NCBI RefSeq assembly: GCF_022919115.1
Contig: NZ_CP095072.1
Span: 1,364,001-1,428,000 of the forward strand
Origin: Gracilibacillus caseinilyticus
GTDB lineage: Bacteria; Bacillota; Bacilli; Bacillales; Amphibacillaceae
Reading direction: 5' to 3'
Length of the DNA: 64,000 nucleotides
Part shown: positions 36,046 to 46,159 of the stretch, piece by piece
How positions within the stretch are numbered: the stretch's first letter is position 1
How the letters are laid out: each line of letters starts with the position of its first letter
Program-made: the position numbers and the translations under genes
The notes under the pieces: generated by a model
Seen by the model: the letters and a program-made list of their open reading frames with translations, nothing else
Told to the model about the DNA's origin: nothing
The model's database searches: none

Positions 36046-36237
36046 ACGCTTTATTGACTTTGACATGGGGTCAACCTTTATACTAATTTTCGTAGAGGGT
36101 CATACAATCGCTTGGAAGGAGTGAATGGGGCACTTGCGAAAGATAGCAAAAGGTACACATTAGCTCTCTGCTAGTAGTTTTCCAAAGCTGCATTTGATCT
36201 AAGGAAGCTTTTGAACTTTATCGGGAGGAGTGTAAGA

Positions 36238-39200
36238 ATGTCGAATAAGTCAAAAAAAGCGATGAGAAAATTAATGACTTACATGATGCTTTTCACTATC
36301 GTCTTTTACAGTATTGGTGATATAACGGCGTTTGCTAGTGATACAACCAATAGCCGAAAAATAGACGTATGGGATTTTGGAGGTGTTCAAGAGTCAGGGG
36401 ATTTATATAACAATAATATTACGGCCGATATTCTTGATAGCAAAACTTCTATTAAGTCAGGTACTTTTGCAACCACGACATATGGCGATTTAACGGTAGG
36501 AAATCCGAGTTCTAGTGACCGGTCATACTACCTTGCGTTAGATGGTACTACCCCAGGGCTCAATTCCTCTGGTACGTGGGGAGGGATGAGTTATAGCTAT
36601 GAAGACGGATATAACGGAAACGGCATTTATTACGCAAATGGTACGGGAGGTACAGAGAGAAGATTTCTAACGCTTGATCATGTTGTTGCCGGAGATAAAA
36701 TTACGGTTTATGGTGGGACAAGTAATGGGGATGAATCCCTGCACTTCGTTCACGCAGACGTTAGTATGGAAGGCACAGATGTTACCGTAACTCCAGATAC
36801 TTCAGAAGTTCAGGACAGTTCAGCTCCTTTCACTACCACATACCAAAAGGTTGATTTTGTTGCGCAATATTCTGGAACTTATCAAATTTATGTATCAGCC
36901 GAATCAGGTGGGAAACCTCGCTTTAATAGAGTGGTGAGAACGCCAGGAGTGAAGGTAAGCGGTACGGTGAATCTAAATGATAGTGATATTTCTCCAGGTT
37001 ATGCACTTAATTTCACTAATCAGACGACAGGAGATACAACAACCGTCCAAGTAAATGCAGACAACACGTTCGATGCCGTTCTTGCAACGGGTTATGATTA
37101 TATTGCCACTTTTAATGAAGTAGCAGGCTATCGGATCTCTGATGTAACAAAGGTTATAAGCACCTCAACGTCAGATATGGCGACAGGTACAAGCGTTAGC
37201 TTAGATGTAGTAGCTAATAAGCTTGTCACAGCGAGCGGAAATATCAATGGTTTTGAAAGCGGTTACGATATAGATGATTTAGAAATTCAATATCATCCTC
37301 CTGAGGGAAGCCTTGCTTCATCGGTTACAGCTACCATTGATACAGATGACATGACATATTCCGCAGATGTTCAGGACGGAATAGAGTATACAGCCGTTAT
37401 GTCAGGTGTGAACGATTACGAAATTGCAGAAGGTGGTAGCCTAAAACTTAGTGCGGACACTGCTCAGGATCTTACGGTTGTTAAAAAAGCAGTTTATTCC
37501 GCCTCGGGGGAATTTCAGGGATTATCTTCAACGGCTCAAATTTCAAGTATTACATTTACCAACGTTGATGATGGATACGTTTATTCTGGGACCGTTTCAA
37601 ACGGAGGATATACGGCAAGTCTTAGAGACGGCGCGTACAGCGTTTCAGCAGTTAGTTCTGAAAATGATAGCACAAGTTCTCACGTCGTTATTAATGGGGA
37701 GGATACCACAAAGGATATTTTATTTGTTAACAACACGTCACCAGAGCCTCTGGAATGGGTACCAGATTTATATGTTGGCGACAGCTCAAAGGAACATAAT
37801 TATAGTACCGTTAAGGAAGCTCTTCATGCTGCAGAAAGAATGAACCCCACAGATGAAGCACACCGAATTACCATTCACATTGCACCTGGTGTTTATAGAG
37901 CACAACTGATTATATCAACACCATACATTACCCTTGTAAATACCAACCCAAATCCAACCAGTGATCCGGACACCCAGGTTAAAATTACTTGGTATTATGG
38001 AATAGGATATAAATATTACAGTATAGGAGAGGATGGTTTCTATAGTGAAGAGCGCGCATTTGACAAGCACGCAAAGAATACGGCTAATAAATGGGGAGGA
38101 ACCGTTTATCTCACTAGCGCTGCTAAACACTTCAAAGCGGAAAACATTGTATTTGAAAATTCTTTCAATAAATATGTTACCGATGAAGAATTGGAAGATG
38201 GTGTAGCGTTAGCCGATGTTAATGGCAGTAATATCAATGTAGAGAGAAAGGTTTATACAGATGTTACTTCAAAAGAAGCTACAGAAAGAGCTGCTGCTAT
38301 TCTGATTGAAGGGGACCATGCAGAATTTTTAGACTGCCGTTTTCTTGGAAGCCAGGATACAGTTTTCACTGGTGGCAGCGGTACAAATAGCATCTATTTT
38401 AAAAACTCTTTCATAGAAGGGAACACGGACTATATATTTGGTGACGGAAATGTAGTATTTGATAATGTTACATTGAATTTTGCTGGTTACAGTGATAAGG
38501 CTGTAGGTGGTTATATAACAGCAGCAAAAGATGAAGCGCCTTATGGATATCTATTTAGAAATAGTACCATAACAGCCGACAATAATAATCTGAATGCATC
38601 AGGTTATTTCGGAAGACCATGGGGAGCCGAAGCAAGCGTAACATTTTTAAACACCAAGCTCGAAAGCGATTCTATAATAGAGCCAAGTGGCTGGCATGAT
38701 ATGTCGGGTCCACCTGAAAACGCGAATTACGCGGAATACAACACTACGTACAATGGGGAAGCTGTAGATACATCACAAAGAAGAGTGCCCGTTTTAACAG
38801 ATGCTGAAGCAGCCACATTTAATGTTACCGATTATTTCGGAGGTTGGACACCGTCTTATTATACGGATGAAAGTGATACAGCTCCAACATTTAAGGTGGA
38901 TCCTTTCTTCACAACAGAGGATGATATCAATATACCTTACACTGGAAATACAATTAGCTTAGGGTATGAATTTGATCAGGCTAACGTAAATGACAGTTCG
39001 TTAATCCAATGGTACAGAGTGAGTCCGGATGGACAGGAAACATTGATCAAAGCAACAAAAGCCTCCATTTCCAAGACGTACAAAATCTCAAGTGAAGATG
39101 TCGGAAATTATATTAAGGCTGTTGTTACCCCTGAGACAGTGAGCGGGTTAAAAGGCACTCCGATGTCCATTCAACTCGACAACTTGGTAAAATCTGGTTC

Positions 39201-42200
39201 ATCAGGGAATGGTGGAGGAAATGAGATACCAGATGGAGAGCGTGTAAATATTTATATAGCAGGTGATTCCACTGTTAAAACATACGGCCCTACTCTAGAA
39301 ACAGGAGGTTGGGGAGAATATTTACAGAGCTTTTTCAATTCTGAAAAGGTGAATGTGATGAACTACGCAAACGGAGGCAGAAGTTCGAGAAGTTTCATAA
39401 ACGAAGGAAGTCTCGATAAAATTGCTTCTACTATTCAAGCTGGTGACTATTTATTGATTCAGTTTGGACATAATGATGCAGCCAATCAATCAGGATATCT
39501 GTTAGATCGATTTGTTTCCATGGGAGAACCGGATGAGAATGGTATGTATCCTTCCACTCCGGGTGTGGAAGAGGCAACACCGTCAAGTCTTGAATCCAAG
39601 TACGGTGCAGAATATTATCCTTATACAAGCGGTACCTTCAAGTGGTATTTGCAGCAGTATATTGATACAGCGAAAAATGCGGGTGCAACCCCTATATTAG
39701 CAACGCCTGTTTCCAGACAATATTTTAATTCAGATGGTACGATCAAACCACATCATGATGCAACAGATACGACAACAGGAACGGTTACAACGTCTAATAA
39801 TGCTTATGTAGAAGCTGTTGAACAGCTAGGCGAGGAACAGGACGTTGAGGTTATTGACATGTTTGATTTAACAAAAGATTATTTTGAGAAAGCATACAAA
39901 AATGACGCAGAAGCTAGTGATGGAACTTCTCCTCTAGCAAGAGCAGTTATGTATACAGGTGATTCAACGCACAATAATAAAATAGGTGGTTTTTATAATG
40001 GCGGTTTAATGGCCAAGGAGATACAAGGTCTTGGTTATACTATCTCTAATTATGTGATGCCACCTGAAAGAGTTGGTGGTGTTGCAGGTCCTGGTCATGT
40101 CGAATTTGAAGTAGATTCACATAGCGATGTCAGTGTATATACTACTGATGACAGCGGTACTTATACAAATGAATTGGATTCTTATTGGACGGGGGAAACG
40201 CAGGCCCTGATTGATAGTCTGTCTCCTGCTGAACCGACTGATTCAACGATTTGGGTTGTAGGGGATTCCACTGTAAGTGCTTTTAACGATGATTATTATT
40301 ATCCAAGATATGGATGGGGTACCCAAATAGGAAAATACCTTGACGGTTCTTTTGACATTCAAAACATTGCTTTGTCCGGAAGAAGTTCCAAAAGCTATAC
40401 AACGGATGTTGAGTATCAGACATTACGCAGTGGTATGAAGGATGGCGATTACTTATTAATAGGTTTCGGTCATAATGATGAAAAACGAGAACCAGAAAGA
40501 TATACCAACCCGAATGGAACCTATTTAGAGAAAGGATCTTTTGCGAATTCCCTGTATGAAAATTACATTAAACCGGCACAAGCTGCGGGCACGAAAGTCA
40601 TTCTGTCTACACCTATCGTAAGAAGAACTGCTACAGGTGAGTGGAGCGACTCCAATCTTCATGTTACCGGAACTTCAGGAGATTACGAAGGTGGAGATTA
40701 TGCACAGGCAATTCGGGATTTGGGCACTGCGCTAGATCTACCGGTTGTTGATATGACCTCTTTAACCAAAAATGTATATGACGAATTGGGTCCAGATGAA
40801 ACGCAATATCTACATGCTTGGACATCTTCTGACCCAGTTACTGTTGATAATACGCACACAAATATTTGGGGCGGGGCATATAATGCATACCTCGTTACGC
40901 AGGCGATGAAAGATTTAGGAGTAAATGGACTTGCGGAGCATGTGGTTAGTACTGAAGCGCCAACCAAGGCAGAAACTTTGGTTTCTAATCCTGATTATGA
41001 GGAACCAACCTATGATAACGATTTAAAGCAAAGTACATTATGGCAAGATCATGGTATTTGGAAAGGAACTGTCTTCGGTTCTGTCGGGGGCACTCCAAGT
41101 ACTTCACATCAAACGCTTGAAACAGACAAAGATGGTAACATGCATATTGCAGTAGCGAATAATAAAGGGAAAATTGCCAGTACCATCGATGGTATTGCCA
41201 TGTATTATTATAAAGTACCTGCTGATAGTACGTTTACCTTAACTGCTAAAGCTAAAATCAATCGATTTGATCTTAACAATCAAGTTTCCTTTGGTTTGAT
41301 GGCTAGGGACGATATGTATATCGATTTGGATACTAAGGCTCCTATGGGTGATTATGTGGCAGCGGCTCCTTTACAGCTTACTTCTGCATCCAATGGAGGA
41401 TTCTGGAATGGCTTTGCAAGAAAAAATGGAGTGTTACTCCAGGGCGGCACGGCTGAACATTCAATTTTTGAAGAAGATACTGTTGACCTTTCCATTGAAA
41501 GTAGTTCAGACGGTTATGCAGTTAAATTTGGAAATGAAGCAACAGTAACGGAAGGATTTGATTTTAAACTGACTAAAATTGATCCTGATTACGTTTATGT
41601 AGGTCTGTTCGTTGCTCGCAATGCCGATGTTACCTTTAGCGATATTAAGCTAGTTGTTGATGGTGAGGAAGTAACGGCTGGAGACCAAGATGGCGATGGT
41701 GACAAGGATGATCAAGGCGGCGATGGCGACAAGGATGACCAAGGTGGCAATGGCGATAAGGATGATCAAGACGGCAATGGTGACAAGGATGACCAGGACG
41801 GCGATGATGATCAGGGTGATCAAGGAGGAAATGAAGCTCCAAGTAAAGATGTTACGGTTGAGATCGGAAAAACAGTAGAAGTCAACGCTGGAGGAACGGT
41901 TACCATCAAAGGAACGAACACGAAGATAACCTTACCTGATGATCTTCCTGCAGGTACAAAAATTCATGTGAAGAAAGCAAATAAAGAAGCACCAGGCCTT
42001 GAACGAGCTGGTGATGCTTATACATTTGAATTTACGTATCCAAATGGTACGTATAGTGGAACTTTCACCTTATCCTTAGGCTATGATCAAGAAAAATACG
42101 ATGCAGATGAAGTGAATATTTATTATTTCAATGAAGGCACAGAGAAGTGGGAACGAAAAGGTGGTCACGCAAAAGACGGGGTTATTTCATTACAAGTATC

Positions 42201-42390
42201 ACACTTCTCCACGTACGGTGTATTTGCTGACTCAGGTGATGAAACACCTGGAGCTGGAAGCGACGATCAGTCTAGTGATGATGAGCTTCCGCAAACAGCT
42301 ACGAATCTATATAATTACCTGTTCTTAGGTATGCTTCTACTACTAGTTGGCGCAACAATTATGGTAATAAGAAGGAGAAATAGCCTTTAA
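36238..42390 (+). CDS. Wall-anchored multi-domain pectinase: pectin methylesterase plus two SGNH acetylesterase domains
   Basis: ATG 36238 follows GGGAGGAG. The 2050-residue product has a signal peptide ending near ITAFA, then Ig-like/carbohydrate-binding-like regions (about 45-490). The pectin methylesterase spans about 510-890, with CRFLGSQDTVFT, EGNTDYIFGDG and FGRPWG. The first SGNH domain (about 1000-1280) has AGDSTV, FGHNDAA and DSTHNN. The second (about 1340-1580) has VGDSTV, FGHND and NTHTN. A LamG/DUF1349-like region (about 1590-1810) and a 45-residue DGDKDDQ repeat follow. The end is LPQTA, a membrane helix and RRR: a sortase signal. Together the domains would remove methyl and acetyl groups from pectin at the cell surface. 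Confidence 0.93.
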   Translation: MSNKSKKAMRKLMTYMMLFTIVFYSIGDITAFASDTTNSRKIDVWDFGGVQESGDLYNNNITADILDSKTSIKSGTFATTTYGDLTVGNPSSSDRSYYLALDGTTPGLNSSGTWGGMSYSYEDGYNGNGIYYANGTGGTERRFLTLDHVVAGDKITVYGGTSNGDESLHFVHADVSMEGTDVTVTPDTSEVQDSSAPFTTTYQKVDFVAQYSGTYQIYVSAESGGKPRFNRVVRTPGVKVSGTVNLNDSDISPGYALNFTNQTTGDTTTVQVNADNTFDAVLATGYDYIATFNEVAGYRISDVTKVISTSTSDMATGTSVSLDVVANKLVTASGNINGFESGYDIDDLEIQYHPPEGSLASSVTATIDTDDMTYSADVQDGIEYTAVMSGVNDYEIAEGGSLKLSADTAQDLTVVKKAVYSASGEFQGLSSTAQISSITFTNVDDGYVYSGTVSNGGYTASLRDGAYSVSAVSSENDSTSSHVVINGEDTTKDILFVNNTSPEPLEWVPDLYVGDSSKEHNYSTVKEALHAAERMNPTDEAHRITIHIAPGVYRAQLIISTPYITLVNTNPNPTSDPDTQVKITWYYGIGYKYYSIGEDGFYSEERAFDKHAKNTANKWGGTVYLTSAAKHFKAENIVFENSFNKYVTDEELEDGVALADVNGSNINVERKVYTDVTSKEATERAAAILIEGDHAEFLDCRFLGSQDTVFTGGSGTNSIYFKNSFIEGNTDYIFGDGNVVFDNVTLNFAGYSDKAVGGYITAAKDEAPYGYLFRNSTITADNNNLNASGYFGRPWGAEASVTFLNTKLESDSIIEPSGWHDMSGPPENANYAEYNTTYNGEAVDTSQRRVPVLTDAEAATFNVTDYFGGWTPSYYTDESDTAPTFKVDPFFTTEDDINIPYTGNTISLGYEFDQANVNDSSLIQWYRVSPDGQETLIKATKASISKTYKISSEDVGNYIKAVVTPETVSGLKGTPMSIQLDNLVKSGSSGNGGGNEIPDGERVNIYIAGDSTVKTYGPTLETGGWGEYLQSFFNSEKVNVMNYANGGRSSRSFINEGSLDKIASTIQAGDYLLIQFGHNDAANQSGYLLDRFVSMGEPDENGMYPSTPGVEEATPSSLESKYGAEYYPYTSGTFKWYLQQYIDTAKNAGATPILATPVSRQYFNSDGTIKPHHDATDTTTGTVTTSNNAYVEAVEQLGEEQDVEVIDMFDLTKDYFEKAYKNDAEASDGTSPLARAVMYTGDSTHNNKIGGFYNGGLMAKEIQGLGYTISNYVMPPERVGGVAGPGHVEFEVDSHSDVSVYTTDDSGTYTNELDSYWTGETQALIDSLSPAEPTDSTIWVVGDSTVSAFNDDYYYPRYGWGTQIGKYLDGSFDIQNIALSGRSSKSYTTDVEYQTLRSGMKDGDYLLIGFGHNDEKREPERYTNPNGTYLEKGSFANSLYENYIKPAQAAGTKVILSTPIVRRTATGEWSDSNLHVTGTSGDYEGGDYAQAIRDLGTALDLPVVDMTSLTKNVYDELGPDETQYLHAWTSSDPVTVDNTHTNIWGGAYNAYLVTQAMKDLGVNGLAEHVVSTEAPTKAETLVSNPDYEEPTYDNDLKQSTLWQDHGIWKGTVFGSVGGTPSTSHQTLETDKDGNMHIAVANNKGKIASTIDGIAMYYYKVPADSTFTLTAKAKINRFDLNNQVSFGLMARDDMYIDLDTKAPMGDYVAAAPLQLTSASNGGFWNGFARKNGVLLQGGTAEHSIFEEDTVDLSIESSSDGYAVKFGNEATVTEGFDFKLTKIDPDYVYVGLFVARNADVTFSDIKLVVDGEEVTAGDQDGDGDKDDQGGDGDKDDQGGNGDKDDQDGNGDKDDQDGDDDQGDQGGNEAPSKDVTVEIGKTVEVNAGGTVTIKGTNTKITLPDDLPAGTKIHVKKANKEAPGLERAGDAYTFEFTYPNGTYSGTFTLSLGYDQEKYDADEVNIYYFNEGTEKWERKGGHAKDGVISLQVSHFSTYGVFADSGDETPGAGSDDQSSDDELPQTATNLYNYLFLGMLLLLVGATIMVIRRRNSL

Positions 42391-42400
42391 ATGAAAAAGA

Positions 42401-42440
42401 GCGGGATTCCAATTCTATTTAATTTGGAATCCCGTTTATA
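42401..42440 (+). terminator. Terminator of the pectinase gene
   Basis: GCGGGATTCC pairs with GGAATCCCGT across an AT-rich loop, followed by TTTATATT. Confidence 0.88.
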
Positions 42441-42663
42441 TTAGGGCATAGGGGGGCATCGTAATAGCCCATTGCAATCTCCCTCTTTCAGGTAGTTTCT
42501 TTTAGGTCATTAGTTGTACGTTAGCGGCTGTCTGTTCCACTTCTTCTTATAGTTGATCTGAAGTCTTCTTCGTTTCCGGATTGTTAAATATATTTGTTAT
42601 GTAAGAGGAATAAAGGCATTGAATCGTAAATATGTATCCAATGCCTTTTTGATCCCTATTTCA

Positions 42664-43275
42664 TCAGTTTGACAATTCACTTAAACTGATTACACGGGAA
42701 AAGTAGGATAGAATCTCTTTATTGTGTGTTACGACAACAATTGTTTTACCCTCTTGATTTAATTTCGATAAATAGTCTAATATTAATTTTTCGTTCTTCA
42801 CATCTAAGCTGGCTGTTGGTTCATCTGAAAGTATTAAATCACTTTCTTGTAAGATAAGTCTTATGATGGCTATTCGCTGCTGCTCACCACCACATAATTG
42901 ATAAACCATTTTATCTCTTAAGTGGGATAGGTTAAATTCTTTTAGAAGCATATCAATTTTTTCTGTCTTTTTGCCTTTTTTTAATTTTTTATATGCTAAA
43001 GCTAATTGAAGATTCCATCTAACGGTTTCATCTTCTACTAAACCATAATTTTGAAATAAATAACCTATTTTTCTTCTTCTTAATAACATTGCTGTTTTAG
43101 AATGAATGGTAGGGTTTTTCTCGCCATATAGTGTCAAATCCCCATCGTCTTTTTTGGTGATTAATCCCATTATGTTTAGCAATGTTGTTTTGCCTTTTCC
43201 ACTTTCACCCGTTATGGCAACCATTTCGTTTTCTTTAATGCTTAAGCTTATCGCGTTTTTCCTTATACTCTTCAT
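42664..43275 (-). CDS. ABC transporter ATPase of a bacteriocin-associated system (N-terminus shortened)
   Basis: A 203-residue ATPase with Walker A TGESGKGKTT (about residue 24), signature QLCGGEQQRIAI and Walker B LILSDEPTASLDV. The usual first 10-15 residues (strand before the A-loop) are missing. The frame overlaps the end of the permease gene, as if a deletion had joined them. MacB/LolD-type ATPases of this kind accompany DUF1430 permeases in lactococcin-972-like loci. Function is doubtful because its partner is incomplete. Confidence 0.7.
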   Translation of the reverse strand: MKSIRKNAISLSIKENEMVAITGESGKGKTTLLNIMGLITKKDDGDLTLYGEKNPTIHSKTAMLLRRRKIGYLFQNYGLVEDETVRWNLQLALAYKKLKKGKKTEKIDMLLKEFNLSHLRDKMVYQLCGGEQQRIAIIRLILQESDLILSDEPTASLDVKNEKLILDYLSKLNQEGKTIVVVTHNKEILSYFSRVISLSELSN

Positions 43276-44185
43276 ATTTTGAAATAGAAAAAGATATGGA
43301 TACAGTAATAATTAACATCAATAAGATCTTTATTATATATAACGCATAATTTAATGTATTAGAATATACTTTATTTTTAATCATTAAGTTTATATTAATA
43401 AATTTCAAACTGATTTGAGTAAATAACAGCATCAACATATTTAATAGAATGATAAATCCCATAAATAGTATTATTAGAACAAAATAGCGTGGCACCACTC
43501 GACCGATATTCAAATAATATACAAAGTGAATGCTTAATGTTATCAATAAGATTATTACCTCTAAAAGCAAAAAGTTTTTCATCGAATCTGCTATCATTTT
43601 TAATTTGGAAAATCCCATTACCTTTTTAATAGCATTTATTTTAATTCTAGTAAATGTATATATGAATAGAACTAATAAAGAAATAATCAGAAAAATAACA
43701 AAGTTGAAAGCATTGTACTGAAGAATTTGACTATACGGAATTCCGCTGTTATAAGCTTCAATCCGATTACCTGTTTGTTTTGAAATGTTATCTAGAGTCA
43801 CAGGAGATATATCCGTATAGAAAACGCCATTATTATCCACAAAATCTTCTTTTGTAAGATTTTTGTAGTTAAAAGTCGTATCAGGCGAAATGGACGCAGG
43901 TTTATCGATATTTTCCAATTGACTATGGTAAATGTTGTAGATGAACTGATTATCTTTTGAAACAGGTGTCTTTATTAATTCTAATTTACACTCATTCTGT
44001 GATAAACAGGTTTCATAAATTGCATCATATAAATTTTTCAGATCGTTACCAGAAGAACTTTCTGCTATATAGCCATCTAATGAGGTATCTCCTAAACTAT
44101 TAACCTCATAAATAGCATAAATAGAAGTGCTAAATATGTATGACAAAAGTAATAGCTGTCCTGTTAGAAATATAAATAAGACTTT
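43235..44185 (-). pseudogene. Bacteriocin-associated permease (DUF1430-like), truncated
   Basis: The frame from 44146 gives 303 residues. A further 11 in-frame codons (LFIFLTGQLLL) extend it upstream to ATG-TAA, a start followed at once by a stop, after GGAGAGCTT. Membrane segments at about residues 5-20, 135-158, 185-210, 217-245 and 270-290 flank an extracellular part with NNGVFYTDISPV. Intact DUF1430 permeases are about twice as long, so the second half is missing and the ATPase frame follows directly. It probably does not work. Confidence 0.65.
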
Positions 44186-44260
44186 TTACATAAGCTCTCC
44201 ATTATTTTGAAATTTTTAAAGAAAGGCGAATAAACCGTAATTTTTAGATTCGCTTCATAA

Positions 44261-44335
44261 TTATCTTTCATAATAGTCGTAGCTTGATGACATTATTGCT
44301 AATGCGGTGATAATAGACTTCTTAATGTTTTTCAT
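44261..44335 (-). pseudogene. Possible remnant of a lactococcin-972-like precursor
   Basis: A 24-residue frame MKNIKKSIITALAIMSSSYD looks like the first part of a signal peptide and then stops. It lies just upstream of the truncated DUF1430 permease, where the bacteriocin precursor normally is. The mature part cannot be read. Assignment rests on position. Confidence 0.4.
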
Positions 44336-44504
44336 TTTGAATTCCTACCATAGATTTAACCACCTCTTCACATGATAGTTTACCATAAAAAGGATATTGA
44401 TCAAGAAAAATATGTAAATAAATAGTGTTTATCAATTATGATTTTATTCAATTTTAAGAGTTTATAGTAATTGTCAGTATTGAGTATGGCAGTATGAAAT
44501 TTCA

Positions 44505-44590
44505 TACCCCGGCATTGGAGTTCAGACCTCACCAAAAGACAAATGGCATGGTTTTGTAGAGGCGGAGAGGACAAGTGAGAAGGTAAGTAG
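44505..44590. repeat. Fragment of the GACCTC/AAAGACAAATG repeat
   Basis: CATTGGAGTTCAGACCTCAC, then AAAAGACAAATGGCATGG and GAGAGGACAAG. One end of the repeat type at 17101 and 18368. Confidence 0.5.
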
Positions 44591-44695
44591 TTTATCATTG
44601 AAAAGAACGCTTGTTCGAAATAATTATTGTAAAAAACGGATAATGTTCTTTTAGGGTAAGGTCGGCTAATCCCCTTAACGGAAGGGGGGGTGCTT

Positions 44696-44851
44696 ATGAG
44701 TATGTATGAGAGTTTCATGGAGGGCCTCAGGAAGAAGATCATGCAGGCGTTGCCACAGGGCGTGGTGAATTTAGCCAGCGACCCCCTAATTTCTTGGTAC
44801 CTTCTTGATTGATTGCTCGCTTTGATTGTATCACTGATCAATAAAAAATAG
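44696..44851 (+). pseudogene. Holin-like toxin gene with an internal insertion
   Basis: The start (MSMYESFM) follows GGAAGGGGGGG and a leader almost identical to that of the toxin at 45283 (GTCGGCTAATCCCC...TTAACGG). The end, in a different frame, reads LIALIVSLINKK-like sequence with AATAAAAAATAG. Between them lie about 70 bases (GAGGGCCTCAGGAAGAAGAT at its start) not found in the other toxins, plus a frameshift. It is an inactivated copy. Confidence 0.6.
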
Positions 44852-44985
44852 ACCTCCCTATTTGCCCAACAAGTAACTAGGAGAGGTCTATCACCACTTT
44901 CGATAGCCGATCCCTCTGGGGGAACCGCTTATCCATAACCCGTAGTGACCGCTACCGGTTATTATTATATGCATTTCTTACTGAA

Positions 44986-44991
44986 ATTATA
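44986..44991 (-). promoter_or_regulatory. -10 box of an antisense RNA to the broken toxin
   Basis: On the minus strand ATGCTATAATTTC forms a good -10 element about 135 bases after the toxin end. Transcription would run antisense into the toxin 3' end. Confidence 0.55.
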
Positions 44992-45282
44992 GCATAAAAT
45001 GAAAAAGGAGTCACAATCTCAGCTGGCTTTCTTATGTCTTAGGAATTTGTACTTCATTCTGTTGTAATTTGCCTTTCTTACTGAAATTCGTATAATTATT
45101 CCTAAGCTTTTTTGGTAAAAAAATATTTAAGTCTGTTTTATCAAATTGTACAGCATACATCTTAAATTATGAGAAACGCTTGAAAAAGGAATAATTGTTT
45201 GTATTTGTTATGTTATACTAAATTATGGATAATGTTTTTGGGGAAGAGTCGACTAATCCCCCTTAACGGAAGGGATGATACG

Positions 45283-45378
45283 ATGAGTCTAGCTGAAAGT
45301 TTTTCACTACTGCTTAGTTTTGGTGCTTTCTTGATTGCATTGCTCGCTTTGGTCATTTCTTTGGTTAATCGGAAATAG
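45283..45378 (+). CDS. Holin-like type I toxin
   Basis: A 31-residue peptide starting MSLAESFSLLLSFGAFLIAL and ending VNRK. A possible promoter (TTATACT near 45215) and a structured leader (GTCGACTAATCCCCC, TTAACGG) precede it, with GGAAGGGATGATACG before ATG. The TATAAT on the opposite strand at 45495 marks a likely antisense antitoxin RNA. It is a tandem paralogue of the broken copy 590 bases upstream. Confidence 0.78.
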   Translation: MSLAESFSLLLSFGAFLIALLALVISLVNRK

Positions 45379-45494
45379 ATCTTTCTGTTTTTAGCAGAGG
45401 TCTTTCATAGCCATTATAGCGAATCCTTTTTGGGAACTATTTTTCTGTAGCTCGTAGTGTCTGCTGCGGTTTAGTGCTATGTTTTTAAGATAGT

Positions 45495-45500
45495 ATTATA
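45495..45500 (-). promoter_or_regulatory. -10 box of an antisense RNA to the toxin
   Basis: ACTCTATAATACT on the minus strand, 117 bases downstream of the toxin stop. The RNA would overlap the toxin mRNA 3' region, as in known type I pairs. Confidence 0.55.
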
Positions 45501-45691
45501 GAGTGAGGAACCAATTACAAATACTATGAATACGTGCATGCTTTATAAATAGGCAAGGCTGGAAGCTAGTGGTTACTGGTACAGTGGTTAGGTTGTCGTT
45601 TTGATAGGAAGATTGATAAAAAGTGCGTGGATGAAATGGAGTGTGGCAATGTAATAAACGTGCCAAATTATTTATGTGGAGGTGTTTATCA

Positions 45692-46159
45692 ATGATTTTA
45701 GTTAGTTCTTGTTTAGCCGGGTTAAAAGTAAGATATAACGGAACCCATAGTTTAGATCATCGTATCAGTAAATTGATTAATGAGCATAAAGCAACACCTG
45801 TATGTCCGGAATTGCTTGGTGGTTTTTCAACTCCCAGAGAACCTGCTGAAATAATAGATGGTAATGGGGAAGACGTATTGGCTGGAAATGCTAAAGTAGT
45901 GGAGAAATCAGGTAAGGACGTTACGGAATTATACATAAAAGGGGCTTATATTACCTTGGAAAAAGCTAAACAGGTTAATGCAACAATGGTTGTTCTTAAG
46001 GAGAATAGTCCATCTTGTGGAAGTTCAATGATTTATAATGGTGAATTTATAGGGGAGAAAATGGCTGGGAATGGAGTTACAAGTGCCTTATTAAAAAGAA
46101 ACGGTTTACGGGTCATTTCAGAAGAACAGTTTGCCGATAACTTTGATGAATTAATATAA
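45692..46159 (+). CDS. DUF523 / TudS-like protein
   Basis: ATG 45692 follows GGAGGTGTTTATCA. The 155-residue protein has the three conserved Cys sites: SSCLAG (residue 7), PVCPELLGG (about 42) and NSPSCGSS (about 110). In the TudS branch these hold a [4Fe-4S] cluster that removes sulfur from thiouracil. Other DUF523 proteins are uncharacterised, so the substrate is inferred. The upstream region has ACGTGCCAAATTATTTATG, repeated before the second VOC gene. Confidence 0.88.
   Translation: MILVSSCLAGLKVRYNGTHSLDHRISKLINEHKATPVCPELLGGFSTPREPAEIIDGNGEDVLAGNAKVVEKSGKDVTELYIKGAYITLEKAKQVNATMVVLKENSPSCGSSMIYNGEFIGEKMAGNGVTSALLKRNGLRVISEEQFADNFDELI

Noticed and set aside
41645..41878. Genes in the Asp-rich repeat of the pectinase
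   Set aside because: Frames on both strands come from the repetitive GATGGCGATGGTGACAAGG codons of the surface protein.
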